From Plicaturopsis crispa FD-325 SS-3 (Eukaryota; Basidiomycota; Agaricomycetes; Amylocorticiales; Amylocorticiaceae): a stretch of 64,000 nucleotides of DNA. The stretch covers positions 1,568,906 through 1,632,905 of the forward strand of contig KN832561.1 of assembly GCA_000827205.1 (NCBI GenBank). Reading direction: 5' to 3'. Shown here one piece after another: positions 21,958 to 33,496 of the stretch. The position numbers and the translations under genes are program-made. Positions within the stretch are counted from its first letter, which is position 1. Each line of letters begins with the position of its first letter. The notes under the pieces were generated by a model. The model did no database searches. It saw only the letters and a program-made list of their open reading frames with translations, and was not told where the DNA came from.

Positions 21958-23467
21958 ATGCTAGATCGATGGACAGGTTTGCGTGGACACTTTGGGGAGG
22001 GGGAAAGAAAAAAGGCATTCTTGTTGTAGTTTGGGTGTAGGAGCGTCGCTATCCGTGTAACACTAGGTGTAAAACTGCCAGTTCACTTGATCAAGTTCAT
22101 AGTAGGCGATCAAAACGATGCAGCCCGACGGTTTCGGAGCACAATAAAGAGCATTCAGTATTGTAGAGTCTCTAGGACGAGCTGGCCTCCGATGGAGAGC
22201 ACACGGAATACAAACCAGTCGGTATGGAGACATGTATAAAAAAGTTGAAGGATGGAAATACACGGCTGTGGTTATTCCCTGAGGAAATTTACTATTGACT
22301 GACGACGCACCGAATTGCCTCTTACAACAGCTCTCTAACCGCAGCACGGCCTTGTTTTGTGCGCACTGAATCGAGGCTAGGGCAACGCTAAACTCGTGGG
22401 CATGGACCCGAAGCTCGGCAGTATAAGGTCAGTAAGCTAAATGCGCACGGACGCTCTGCCCTCCTTGTTCAGTGGGAGAAAGCATCCGTTAAAAGTAAAG
22501 CTGCAGGACACACGGGTTTGCGGCACTGCAGCTCCATTCCCTGGGCTATGCTGCATAAAGCTTGGGGTGCGCAAGGATGGCCTTAACCAGCGGTCAGACT
22601 CTCATGGACATAAAACTCGCCTCGAGATGGGCAGACTTTCGCTACACGAATAGATGTCAGGCGGCAGGGAACGGTATGCTGCGGAGTGCACCCGTGCGAT
22701 TGGGTCTCAAGGGTGTCCGGCATGCCTTGTTATGCATACATGTAACGCGCAGAGAACGCCTGGAAGAACGGAAGTGGTGATCGACGATCGTTCATCAGGC
22801 ACGTCCGGAGATGTCTGCATTCGATTCCGTCTGCAATTCCATTGAGGGCATAGGGTAGATGGGCTGTACAGCTAAGCAGCTACAGGCACGAGGTAGAATG
22901 AAAGCGAGACATACCTACTGGATATGTGCCATGGGGAAACGAGGATGCGGAGTTCCCAGGCACTTGGTCTAAACAGAGTTGTTTCTTCGCACTGCATGTA
23001 CCTTGCCGCAGAGACTGTACAACATTATTGGTGATCAGCATTAAGCTATGTCGTTCCATATAGCGAGCGTTCAGCACATTTGTCCAGCATTTCAAGGGGT
23101 TTACTATGATGAGCGTCGAGGAAAGGAACGAACACGACGCGAAGTTGCTAGGAAAGTGTTTCCTTTTCAGGACCAGATCCCAATGCCCGATCTATAGCAG
23201 TCCTCGATCAAAATTTATTTTGCCTCTTCCTCTCATCCACCCAAACGCTTTTGCAGACAAAAAAAGAAAAGTACACGGACTGGCGTGTTTCTGCCAGTCA
23301 TCATGCCATGTTTTCACGATTTCGTGTCTTCTCCGCAGCATTCTTATCTTTCCCAAGGTTTTATAAAGCCTGACACTACATAGGTACTTACGAACCCAGA
23401 CAACACCGCCCCGCCGCCCGATTTCTATCCAGTACTCAACATCGCGACGTACTACGGCTCGGCCATA
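21958..23467. other. Intergenic region
   Basis: About 1.5 kb between two same-strand genes. It holds the 3' end of glutamate decarboxylase and the promoter of the cupredoxin gene. Open frames are short and carry no family features. No repeat stands out by eye. Confidence 0.5.
23358..23367 (+). promoter_or_regulatory. TATA box of the cupredoxin gene
   Basis: GTTTTATAAAGCC lies about 100 bp upstream of the ATG at 23468. It is the only TATA-like motif in the proximal region. Confidence 0.4.
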
Positions 23468-24477
23468 ATGATGTTCACGACAGCTCTCGCTCTTTCCATG
23501 CTCTCGGCCGTGTTTGCGTCCCCGCAGATATACGGCCCTCCTGCGGGCGGTGGTGGTGGAGGCGGCGGCGCTAGCGCCCCAGCGACGACGACCGCGGCGG
23601 CTTCTAACGCTGCCCCGTCCGCCCCGCCTGACACGCCTGGAAACATGAACGTATGTTCTGAAGCATATATGTGGGCTAGACATGTACTCACCGTTCTTGT
23701 AGATCGATGTTGCGTTCCAGAGCACGTTCACTTTCCACCCAGCCAACATCACCGCACCCAATGGGACCATTGTGACGTTCTGGTTCCCGAAGTCAGTAGC
23801 CTCCATGTGTGCAGTGACGCAGAGATACTTACTTGATGTTTAGTGCTGGTCTCGCGCACTCGGTGACGCAGTCGTCGTTCGAGGCGCCGTGCACGTACCT
23901 GGCCGCCTCGTCAAACTCGTCGGCAGGATTCAGCTCTGGCCTGGTCGAGGGCGTGCAGTTCAGCATCAACATCACCGACGACACGACGCGTATGCTCATG
24001 GTTTCGCAATTCTGAGATTGACTTGCTAACTGTAAAACCCCTTAGCGATATGGTTCCACTGCGAGCAGGTCACGCACTGTGGTCTTGGGATGGTCGGGTA
24101 AGGCATTTCCGATTCCTACGTATTCTCCAGGAGACTGAATCGTAGGCTCTTTTCAGCTCTATCAACGCTCCTTCCTCGGGGAACACGTTCTCCGCATTCC
24201 AACAAGCCGCCATGGCCATCGGCAGCAATGAGCCCGTGGTACGTTTGATTCACATTAGCCTAACTGGTGACCGTGCTAAACACCGCAAAAATTCCAGGAA
24301 AGCACAACGACTGCGATAACCGGTGGTGTGGGCGCTATCGCTACCGCCGGTCCAACCTCCAGCGCAGCGGCTAGCTCGTCGTCCTCCGGGACCTCTTCTA
24401 CATCTGACGCCAAGAAACTCAGTGTCAGTGCAGGGGTCGGTCTCTTCGCGGTCGCAGCGGGAATCCTCGTGATGTGA
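23468..24477 (+). CDS. Extracellular serine-rich cupredoxin, GPI-anchor type
   Basis: A blue-copper-fold surface protein. A signal peptide (MMFTTALALSMLSAVFAS) is followed by a Gly8 run and an Ala/Pro/Thr linker. The cupredoxin domain runs IDVAFQSTFTFHPANITAPN, TIVTFWFPNAGLAHSVTQSS, FEAPCTYLA and PIWFHCEQVTHCGLGMVG. Ligand-like residues His (of HSV), Cys and His (FHC..THCGLGM) and Met are all present. A Ser/Thr-rich stretch and a hydrophobic C-terminus (LFAVAAGILVM) without a further tail suggest a GPI signal. Six exons; TGA at 24475-24477. The start could be either Met of the initial MM. The family is common in wood-decay and mycorrhizal basidiomycetes; the physiological role is unknown. Confidence 0.85.
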
Positions 24478-24947
24478 ATGCTTGCTTGAAAACGGGTGGA
24501 GGCGTTGGGAAGGTCGCCGTTGGACGAATTGTTACCTATCTACATACCAGCGTTAGATGATGAAATGGACAAATAGGCCTGAGTAAAAATAATGGGCGTG
24601 CACATCTTGGGTCGACACGAATAAAAATTTGTTTTAGCGTGGTGAAGATAGTCCAAATGCTGAACTGTGACGGCGACTGAGTAGGAAACGTTGTAGATAT
24701 ATCTGGTGCAGTGTAAGTTCCATACAAGTTCGCGGATGGCGTTCAAGAGAGCCGGTAAACAAACCACGTGGCGTCGTCCACCGGTATCTTTGCCCCAAAT
24801 CCTATCCACCGACCGCAAACCGACCGTGCCTAGCCTCAGCGCTTCACCTGTCTATGTTCTTCAACTGTTCTCTCAGACAACTGCTGAGCTACTAGAGCTC
24901 CGTACTCTGTCTTTGGCGCCCCATAGGATCAGCGAGAAGAAACGACA
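24478..24947. other. Intergenic region
   Basis: 470 bp between the cupredoxin stop and the HID1 start on the same strand. Nothing recognisable beyond the expected terminator and promoter space. Confidence 0.5.
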
Positions 24948-27900
24948 ATGTTCGCAAAGATACCCCAGAGATTTACCGCGCCTTTTGGGATACTTGGCGA
25001 CGAGGCGAAGCTTGCGTTCCGCAGTCAGCCAGGAGGAATCTCGAAATTGGCCACCACCAGGGTGCGTACAGTATCATTTGATTGAGTAGCCTTGAGCCTG
25101 AGATGGTGGGGACAGAACATACCCGAGAACGATACTTACTGGGACCAAGTGAGTGCGTATGTTGCTATATTCGACCTCGGAGGACTGACAGCGTGCACAG
25201 TATGTCCTTCTCTTCGACTCAGCATCGGACGTGTTCTCCTTGATATCACCACACGACAGTACGTTTATCCATCCGTTGTCATTGTGATTACTTTGACATC
25301 TTGGTCCAGTCCGTCGCGCGCTAATTGACGCGCCGGAGAACATCGCCACACTCATCCGCGTCATCTGCGCTCGCCTGTTTAACCTCATCTCCGATCACAC
25401 CTTCCCCACCCCGCTGAACGCATCCGTCTCGTCTTATGCCTCTTCGTTCATCAAACAGAGTACCGGCTCAACAGAGCGAAATACCACGAAGGAGGTCCTG
25501 AATTGCATCCGCATCCTGCAGCGCGTCTTCCCCGTCGTATTCGAGGTCGAGGGCGAATCGAGTGTGTTTGAACTGGAGGTGCTGTGGCGCAAGCAGGACG
25601 CAATCGAGGAAGACACCTCACTCGAAGCCTCGCAATTTGTCATAGAGGACGAGGACGACGGAAGCGATAATGGCGAAGCGGATTCCTCGGCCAAGGCGTC
25701 CTCAGCAGATAAACCTAAGGACAAGAAAAAGCTACCCTCCCTTGGAGAGCGACTGTTTAGCTGTATCACGGATCTTATGTTCTGCTGCGGTTTCACGCTG
25801 CCAACGAAGATCCAGGTTGACCATTATAAGATAAACTATATCATCTGGTACGTCGTTTGGCATCGTCGCATTCCTTTAACTTTACGATACTGTCAACAGG
25901 GAAAAGGGCATCGGCTCTACATCAGACCCAGGCCCGAGCCACACCTTCGACTCAAATAAAACAGAAGTCCTGCGCTTGCTCCTGATACTGCTGTCACGGC
26001 AAATATACGTTCCCCCTTCCTCGCTCTTCAGCAAACCATCACTCTATACACTCCATCTTGTGCAAAAGACTGCTCGGCGGGATGTCCTGACAGTCTTGTG
26101 CTCCCTGTTGAACACCGCCATGAACTCGTCCCAGTCCGGGGCCATCACCATCGGCAGCATGGCGGGGAAACTGCCCTACAACCATCTTGTGTTCAAGGGC
26201 GAGGATCCTCGCTCTACGCTCGTGGGTATGTGCTTCCAGGTGCTTTGCGTGCTGCTTGATTTCCAGAGTGGCAGTGCGAGGGACCATACGACGGGTAGCG
26301 GGGACACCCAGGCGTATGCTCCTACTGCGCAAACAAATGCGTTCCGATATTTCCTTGCGAAGCTGGTAAGCCAACACTTTGTCTGAATGCTTTGCGATCG
26401 CTAAATCAATTGTTTATGTAGCATCGGACCCAGGATTTTGCTTTCATCACGGAGGGCATTGTTGGGATAATGGAACAGCAGATGGCTGCAATCAATAACT
26501 TGCTACCCGGTGCCAAGAAGTCCATACCATATGTGACGGAAACGAGTAAGTCCTCGGACACTTTCTGAAGCTCGCTCTAACCAATGTCCGCAGTCATATT
26601 CCTATGGAAAATGATCGAGCTGAATAAGGTGGGCCGAATATTTTATATCTGTATCTGACTTGTTTAACTCGGTATTGTCATCCCTGCAGAAATTCCGGGC
26701 ATACGTGCTGGAGTCCGATAAAGCTGTGGATATAGTGGCTTATCTCCTTTGCTACAGCCTTGAGATAAAGGATAAACCTCGTAAGGCCACTGTCTGTCCT
26801 CGCGTCAGTCTGCGCTCATCATTCTTTTGCAGAGCAACATGGGTTGTGCCGTGCCCTGTCGTACATCATCCAGACACTGTCCGCGGAGCCAGCATTTGGA
26901 CTGAAACTGTCGTCACCCGTGAAGGCGCAACTTCCGGCGAAGTGGAACTCTACCGGGACGGGGGGTGACTTTATGATCAATGCAAGTGGTCCGTTGGGCT
27001 CTGCTGCGGCTGTTAATAACTTTTGATGATTCTAGGCTATCTACTCCATGGTTGCAACGACGTCTGGCTCTCTAAACTCACTTTATCCGGCCTTGATCAT
27101 CGCCCTATCTAATTCTGCGCCGTACTTCAAGAATCTCACCGTGACCGCATCTACGCGACTCCTCCAGCTCTTCACCTCCTTCTCGAATCCGTTGTTCCTT
27201 CTAGCAGATGAGGGACACCCTAGGCTTCTGTTCTTCATGCAAGTCATCTCCGTGGTTCAACTATACTGTATGTTTTTTCTGACCATCTTCATCTTCACAG
27301 GTTGGAAATCTTCAATTCCGTCATTCTGCACAATGTGCAGGAGAACCCCAATCTGATATACGCGATCCTCACTGCCCACAAGGCGTTTGAGGATCTCGGA
27401 ACGTTCACACTCGCGCGTGGCCTACGCGAGATCCGCCGCGTGCAGCTCGCCAAAGAGGAGCAGGCGCGCAAAAGCGAAACCGGGAAAAACCCGGCGCGCA
27501 CGGCCGGCGGGGACGAGGAGCCGCACGAGGAGAAGGCCCGGCTCCTCGAGAGCGAGAGCGTTGCTGCATTGGGCGAGTCCGTGTCGGAGGAGCGTGTCAG
27601 CGGGTCTCCGCAGACACCGGAGCAGCAGCAGCATGAGGACGAGCCGTCGACGACGCAGCCGCTCACCTCGCCGACTACGGAGAATGCGCCGCTGGTTGCC
27701 GCGCCTTCGTCTATCTCGGAAAAGGCGCGGGGAAAGATGCGTGCACCCCGGCGCTCGAACTCGATAGAAACGACGGGGAGCCTGGAGCGGATTGCCGCGT
27801 CTGGGATTGGCAGGAACGGTTTCGTGCCTACGCAGGAATGGGTGGGTCAATCTCATTGCGTCGCATGTGATGAGTGCTGACAACTTTGCGTAAGGTGACA

Positions 27901-28426
27901 TCGTGGCAGCAAGGGTATGGTGTGTCAAATAAATGAAGTTGTAACAAGCTAACCTTTACCGTACAGGTTACCACTCGATTCCGTCATGCTCTTAATTTCG
28001 GAGCTGCTGCCGAAGGTGCAGGAGCTTCAAGCATCGCGACACAAACCTAATACGACTTCGTCGATTATGGATTTCCTGGGCAGTGTTACGTTACAACATG
28101 TCCTCCCACCAGCCCCCGCACTGACGCCCAGGCGTTTCGTGGTAAGTAATACTTCCGTGCACTGTTTCACATCTGATGCGACGATGTCTTTTCCCTAGTG
28201 GTCCGACGCCTCCGTCGTCTGGCTGACCTCGCTAATATGGGGCGAGATCTACGTCCGCGGCATGACGCCGCTCGGCCTCTGGAATGCCACGAACGTGCGG
28301 CTCTTCTACGTGAAGCACGCGCCGGCGCACCAGCGGCAAATTACGGAGGCGATGTCGAATGTCGTCGGCGGGCTGGGCGGGCTCCTCGACTCCGCACGGG
28401 GGCGGCAGCGGTCGGAGCGTTCGTGA
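24948..28426 (+). CDS. HID1: HID1 family protein (high-temperature-induced dauer formation protein homologue)
   Basis: A large peripheral Golgi/trans-Golgi protein implicated in secretory and dense-core vesicle sorting. At least twelve exons encode about 900 residues. The N-terminus MFAKIPQRFTAPFGILGDEA reads into AFRSQPGGISKLATTR. Conserved helical repeats include ENIATLIRVICARLFNLISD, TKEVLNCIRILQRVFPVVFE, NKTEVLRLLLILLSRQIYVP, QKTARRDVLTVLCSLLNTAM and LFTSFSNPLFLLADEGHPRL. A charged, low-complexity insert (residues about 620-760) carries EQQQHEDEPSTTQ. The C-terminus is WSDASVVWLTSLIWGEIYVR, then GLLDSARGRQRSERS with TGA at 28424-28426. No disruption is seen. Confidence 0.88.
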
Positions 28427-29175
28427 GTTATTTTCTGCGCGTGTATGTGCTTCGTACTTCGGATGGTTCATGGACTGCGCCTGCTGCTGTATACTATTCC
28501 ATCAACAAGGTTCAATCCGTCATGCTAGGTCCTCTGGTGAACACCAAATTCGGCAACCGTGATGCTCTGCGATTGCATGCGGGCTCCTCGTGGTGTCCAG
28601 TCAGCTTTACTCACTATCATCTGTGACTCGATGGGTCCCGAACCGTTTCAACTTTCAAGAGGATGCTCTACCGCAAAGAGGTCATGCCGCCGGTATTACT
28701 CATCAGTCCAGTAGCTGAAGCGCTCCTGGACGGTCTCAGCCTCCAGCTCCACTATCTCAATTGCATGTCCTACGCGCTGAACAGATGATGCTAGTCCTAT
28801 AGATTAGTGTTCCTTCTGTCTTCGCATTTGAGGATTCCTTTCCAGAGCTCGGCAGTGGCTTGTGTGATCCTAATGGCGCGGATCGTCGCACAATGGAATG
28901 CTTTCTTCCGTTCCGTTCAACGTCTCAAGTTCGTGTATCGTTACGCCGTTTCTACTTACGATCTTCTACCGCGGACGTTAGCTTGAGGCGGGGCGTCCTC
29001 GGCAACCGTATTCAGGCTGCTGACTACTTTATGCTGATATATCTTGATTATGCGCAAATGATGCACGGGATCGACAAAGGGTCGACGGAACTAAATTTAA
29101 AGGCAAAGGATGAATAGCACTTGAACAAGACCATCGACATCGTCTCTGCCTGCGCATTTTTCCCCCAGAGTTCCA
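28427..29175. other. Intergenic region
   Basis: 749 bp between two same-strand genes. Short overlapping open frames only; no family features or repeats seen. Confidence 0.5.
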
Positions 29176-31297
29176 ATGGCGCACATCGAGGAACGCCCTG
29201 CAACGACCGAGTCCGCGACGCCAACTATCGCGGATCGAAAAGTCGATGAAAAAGACGGACCAAGCGCGTCTAAAACCGACATTGAAGCGGGCGCACAAGA
29301 GGTCGTCCCCGTAGCCCATCCAACGGGGCAGCAGCCGCACCAATTTCCGGATGGTGGTGCAGAAGCGTGGGCGGTCGTTGCGGGAGCGTGGATGGTGCGT
29401 AGTATTTACATGCCTCGGTGAACTGTCGATAATAAAATCATGTGTTGAATATTAGGTGTCGTTCTGTACATTTGGCTATGTCAATGGTATCCGTTACATG
29501 GACTATCTATGCGTTTCTTAATATGCAGCTGACATTGGTTTTCAAATCCAGGATTCGGAGTGTACCAAGAATACTACCAGACACACCAGCTCGCGGCATA
29601 TACGCCCTCCGACATTAGTTGGATAGGAAGTGTCCAGCTTGCCATGATTTTCTGGGGCGGTCTGCCAATGGGTGAGCGAATCTTAGCACTACAGTCCGAC
29701 ATCCTCTCATAACTGAATGGCGTCATAAATAGGAAAACTATTCGACATGGGTTACATGCGTCCAATGTATGCTTCACTACGCGACAGGTTGTCTTAACGT
29801 TGCTGACCGGCTTTTTAAGAATGCTAGTTGGATCCATCTGGACGGTATTCTGGTAAGCATCCCTTCCTGATTGCGAAACCGCATGCTCATTACTTCCTCT
29901 AGTCTCATGATGACCTCTCTTGCAACAACATACTGGGAGATTCTTTTGGCCCAAGGTTAGCATTCTGCGGATAGATCTCACGAGCTGTTTTTGATAGGAT
30001 GCCCTCAGGCTTTGGACTTGGACTTGGGCTGGGAATGCTATTTATTCCTGCAATATCTTGCATCTCGCATTTTTTCCGTGCTAAGCGGTCATTAGCGAAC
30101 GGTCTACTAGCATCAGGATCATCCCTCGGCGGGATTGTCTTCCCTATCATGCTCAACAACATGATCGCCAATCCCAATATTGGGTTCGAATGGGCTGTCA
30201 GAGCTACCGTAGGTTCCATTTATCCGCATACTATCTCTGCCGCACTGACCAACATCTTTACCGAAGGGATTTCTGGTATTGGCACTGCTAATTGGTGCCA
30301 ACCTCCTCCTCAAGACACGCCTTCCACCACATAAGGTCGGACCTATCATCGACTTCAGTGTCTTCAAGGACGTGAACTACTCTATATTCGTGGTCGGATC
30401 ATGGTTCATTCTCTTTGGCCTGTATCTACCATTCTTCTACCTGGTAAGTGTCCCCAGATACCTGAAGGCTTACTGATGCTAATAGAACTGCTCATAGCAA
30501 GAGTATGCGATTATCAAAGGCGTTGACCAAGGCCTCGCATTTTACACCCTTGCCATCTTAAGTAAGATTTCGTTCTCTTGACTGTAGCAAGTAATTCTCA
30601 CGATCATGCATGGCAGATGCTGCTAGTGTCTTCGGACGAACGATGTGAGCATCTCTCTTGGTGATAGATATCACTCTACTTACGCGTGCTCACAGTCCTA
30701 ATTACCTGGCGGACAAATGGGGCACCCTTAACATCCTTTTCCTCGCGTGCCTTGTTTCTGGCGTACGCCTTCTATTCCACTTTCACCTGTGGCCATCCTA
30801 ACTAAGTGCCCCATACCCCCTTCAGGTCCTTATTTTCGTGTTCCTCGTCCTCCAATCCGCAGCGTCCTTCATCGTGTTCGCCATATTCTTCGGTTTCTTC
30901 TCCGGGACGTATGTGAGCACGATCGCCCCGTGCGTGGCGGCGCTCACCACCGACATGCGCACGATTGGGCTCCGCGTGAGCATGTTCTTCGGTGCGCACA
31001 CGCCTCTCTTCATTCAGATTGACCTCGTTGTACTCACCGTACATATGGTATGTCAGGCTGCCAAGGCTTCGCTGCCCTCTTCGGCACGCCGATCAACGGT
31101 GCATGTAAGCGTCGTGTTGTATCTTCTACTGCTCGACTAGGCTGACTTTTATGGGCTATTTACCAGTGGTGTCAAGGCAGAACGGCTCGTTCACCGGGGC
31201 GGTGTGCTTCTCCGGGATATCCGTCTTCTTGGGATGTGCAATCCTTGCGGTGTGTCGGTATCGGCACGGCCAGGTGAAGGGGACGTATAAGGTCTGA
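29176..31297 (+). CDS. MFS transporter, monocarboxylate-porter (MCT/Mch-like) family
   Basis: Predicted 12-helix permease with a charged N-tail (MAHIEERPATTESATPTIAD) leading into FPDGGAEAWAVVAGAWM and then VSFCTFGYVNGFGVYQEYYQ, the MCT helix-1 region. Further segments are PSDISWIGSVQLAMIFWGG, PSGFGLGLGLGMLFIPAIS, HFFRAKRSLANGLLASGSS (loop and helix 5) and FGTPINGALVSRQNGSFTGA near the end. It ends RYRHGQVKGTYKV with TGA at 31295-31297. About eleven small exons, a typical exon-rich fungal MCT. It differs clearly from the MCT-like gene at 7017-8738, so the two are not a recent duplication. Substrate unknown. Confidence 0.87.
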
Positions 31298-31552
31298 TGC
31301 TCGCCGGCATGCATTTTTGGGGACGCACAGGATACGGATAGCATTGGTTAGATATTTACATGACATTAATGATTGGCACGCATAGCCATGGCATAGGGAC
31401 CTCGATGAACGACTAGATTATACCAAGGGAGACGCTTGGGTGCCCACTTCAAGAAAGTGCTCCCTCTCGAAGGTGTGTTGAGTTTGCAGTGGGTGGTGGT
31501 GGACAAGTTTGGCTGCTTAGAGCAGCTCATGTCTAGGCGCCTGCGTTGGCCT

Positions 31553-33154
31553 TTATTCGGAATCCCTTTTGGGTCCCTGAAGACCAGTGCACGACATAGA
31601 ATTAGAGAGAAGAGAGCGGTCAGAGCAAGGAGCACGTACCTTTGGCGGCTCGTACGGCGGGAGATCGATGTTGAAGCCTTCGCGCTTGAGCTGTCGAAGC
31701 GGGGCGAGATCACTCTCTGGCATCGCGCGGACGTATTCCCTGTCGAACTGCGCATGCTCCAGATCTGCAAGCGCGGACTGGTCGTGTGGTCGCCATCTTG
31801 ACCGAAGCATCCTAGCTAGCGCCTCTGTGTCAACCCAAAGATCGTGGAGTTTCAGGACCCGCAATTCCGGAAGACAAGGGCCAGCGGATGAGGACTGATT
31901 ACGGTCTAGGGAAGAGATAGCCAAGTTGCGGAACATAGCGAAGCCATCATCGGGATCGACATTCTCAGTAATCTCGAGGATGCGAAGTGAGGGAAGGTGG
32001 CGTAAGCATTCTACGAATTCGCCCTCCGGGATGTACATGAGGTCGAGGGTAAGCCGTGTCATGCTACACCGGCTGCGCTCAAGAAAAGAGAGGAAGGAAC
32101 CATGCGGGATATCGATCTGCGCTGCGTTGGTTGAGCAAACGAATAGCTCCTGAAGCGCCGGCATCGTTGTCTCTTGGAACAGCAGGTTCTCACCCTCGCA
32201 CGACATGCGCAGACACTTCAGGTGTTGCATGTGCAGAGGTTCCTTATACACCTCCCAGGCGGGCTCCCAATCGACCATGTGTTGAAAATCGCATTCGACC
32301 AAGTTCGGAGTTTGCGATAGAATGCTGATGCAATGATACTCTGCTTGGTAGCAGAGAGACAAGTGGGTCAACTGACCCCAGGGTATGTCTAGTCGCAGGT
32401 CGTTGCTGCATTCGTTGTAGTAGTATACCTGGCGGAGCTCGGGCGAGAGACGGAAGACATCACACTTGCCAGACGCTACCGAATCGGAGCGAAGAGTGAG
32501 CGATAGTGAACGTAGGCCGGGAAACCCCGCCGAACCGGCCTCCGCGAGCGATCTGGGGATCGTCTCAAAGAGCAGGTCAAGGTGCCTCCAGCGAGAGGCA
32601 TAGTCCGCGATCAAGGGCACAATATCTGGCACGGAGGGGACCTTCAAGCATTCCAGAGCCAAAGGAAGTTGTCCGGCACGCCGAAGCCAAACTTCAGCGG
32701 CAGCATATTGTCTCTGGCGTCTCCCCACAGCAACAGACGTCCATAGTTGCGGAGTCGACAGTGCGACTGACCACCATTTGTGGCATACGCTACCCAGGCA
32801 AAAGACCTTCATGTGTACGAGAGGGATTTGTTCTGGGAGACACTCGATGAATATATGCGATAACAGTTCGTTGGGTAGCCGGCGTAGGGGAGAAAGGATG
32901 CCGCGATTGACAGCGACGCGTCCTTGTAGCTCCTGCTGTTCGCGTTCGAGGTTAGCCAGCGCAGCCTGCAGCCGCTCTATTTCTGCATTGACATCGCAGA
33001 GATCGGTCTCAGCTTGGAGAAGATCCTGTCGGAGGTGAGGGATCTCCAACTGCGATGGCATATCGTTGGTCGCCGTGAGCATTGGGCAAGGATGGTCTGG
33101 AAGGGGGCGTGGCTTCTGTACAACCGCAGTACCGCAGTTCCCGCACGTCCACAT
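31553..33154 (-). CDS. F-box protein with N-terminal coiled coil and LRR-like C-terminus
   Basis: Likely substrate receptor of an SCF ubiquitin ligase. The start is MWTCGNCGTAVVQKPRPLPD; the frame is open further upstream but has no ATG. A coiled coil follows (DLLQAETDLCDVNAEIERLQ to EREQQELQGRV), then the F-box ILSPLRRLPNELLSHIFIEC with VCHKWWSVALSTPQLWTSV. About 350 residues of leucine-rich, degenerate repeats follow (LRSLSLTL, LTHLSLCY, LRILEI, LRVLKLHDLW). A 63-bp GTACGTGC...TTCAG segment near the C-terminus keeps frame either way and is probably an intron. The gene is the intact relative of the split gene at 57083-63318. Target unknown. It is divergent from the RAD57-like gene. Confidence 0.82.
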   Translation of the reverse strand: MWTCGNCGTAVVQKPRPLPDHPCPMLTATNDMPSQLEIPHLRQDLLQAETDLCDVNAEIERLQAALANLEREQQELQGRVAVNRGILSPLRRLPNELLSHIFIECLPEQIPLVHMKVFCLGSVCHKWWSVALSTPQLWTSVAVGRRQRQYAAAEVWLRRAGQLPLALECLKVPSVPDIVPLIADYASRWRHLDLLFETIPRSLAEAGSAGFPGLRSLSLTLRSDSVASGKCDVFRLSPELRQVYYYNECSNDLRLDIPWGQLTHLSLCYQAEYHCISILSQTPNLVECDFQHMVDWEPAWEVYKEPLHMQHLKCLRMSCEGENLLFQETTMPALQELFVCSTNAAQIDIPHGSFLSFLERSRCSMTRLTLDLMYIPEGEFVECLRHLPSLRILEITENVDPDDGFAMFRNLAISSLDRNQSSSAGPCLPELRVLKLHDLWVDTEALARMLRSRWRPHDQSALADLEHAQFDREYVRAMPESDLAPLRQLKREGFNIDLPPYEPPKVRAPCSDRSLLSNSMSCTGLQGPKRDSE

Positions 33155-33496
33155 GCCTGCGTATTGCCCGGTATCAGCATGGTTCGAAGGGCTACCTCGT
33201 AAAGAGACCAAGAGACACACTACCGGACTGCATCATTTCTCGCGTCGGAATACTCTTCAGCTAGTACTTGCGGCGCCGACAACCTCGAAAGTCGTGGCTA
33301 CGAATAAACCTATATAATCAGCAGTAGATTCTGACGCCAAGTAGAAAAATATAGCCGGTTGCTTACAGCCAACTTAGACGGTGTCGACGGAGGAAAGTGC
33401 AGAGGAAGATAACACGTTGAGCCGACTCGAACGTTTGAACGCCGGTGGCTTGTCTCAGGCTTGCCTCGTACTTTCATCCCAAGACCACCATGAACG
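33155..33496. promoter_or_regulatory. Divergent promoter region between F-box and RAD57-like genes
   Basis: 342 bp separate the two start codons. A short out-of-frame ATG (33490) precedes the chosen RAD57-like start by 7 bp and stops after nine codons, so it may act as a small upstream frame. No clear TATA box is seen. Confidence 0.4.

Noticed and set aside
23500-23650. Minus-strand Ala/Pro-rich frame opposite the Gly8 run
   Set aside because: Low-complexity shadow of the cupredoxin linker.
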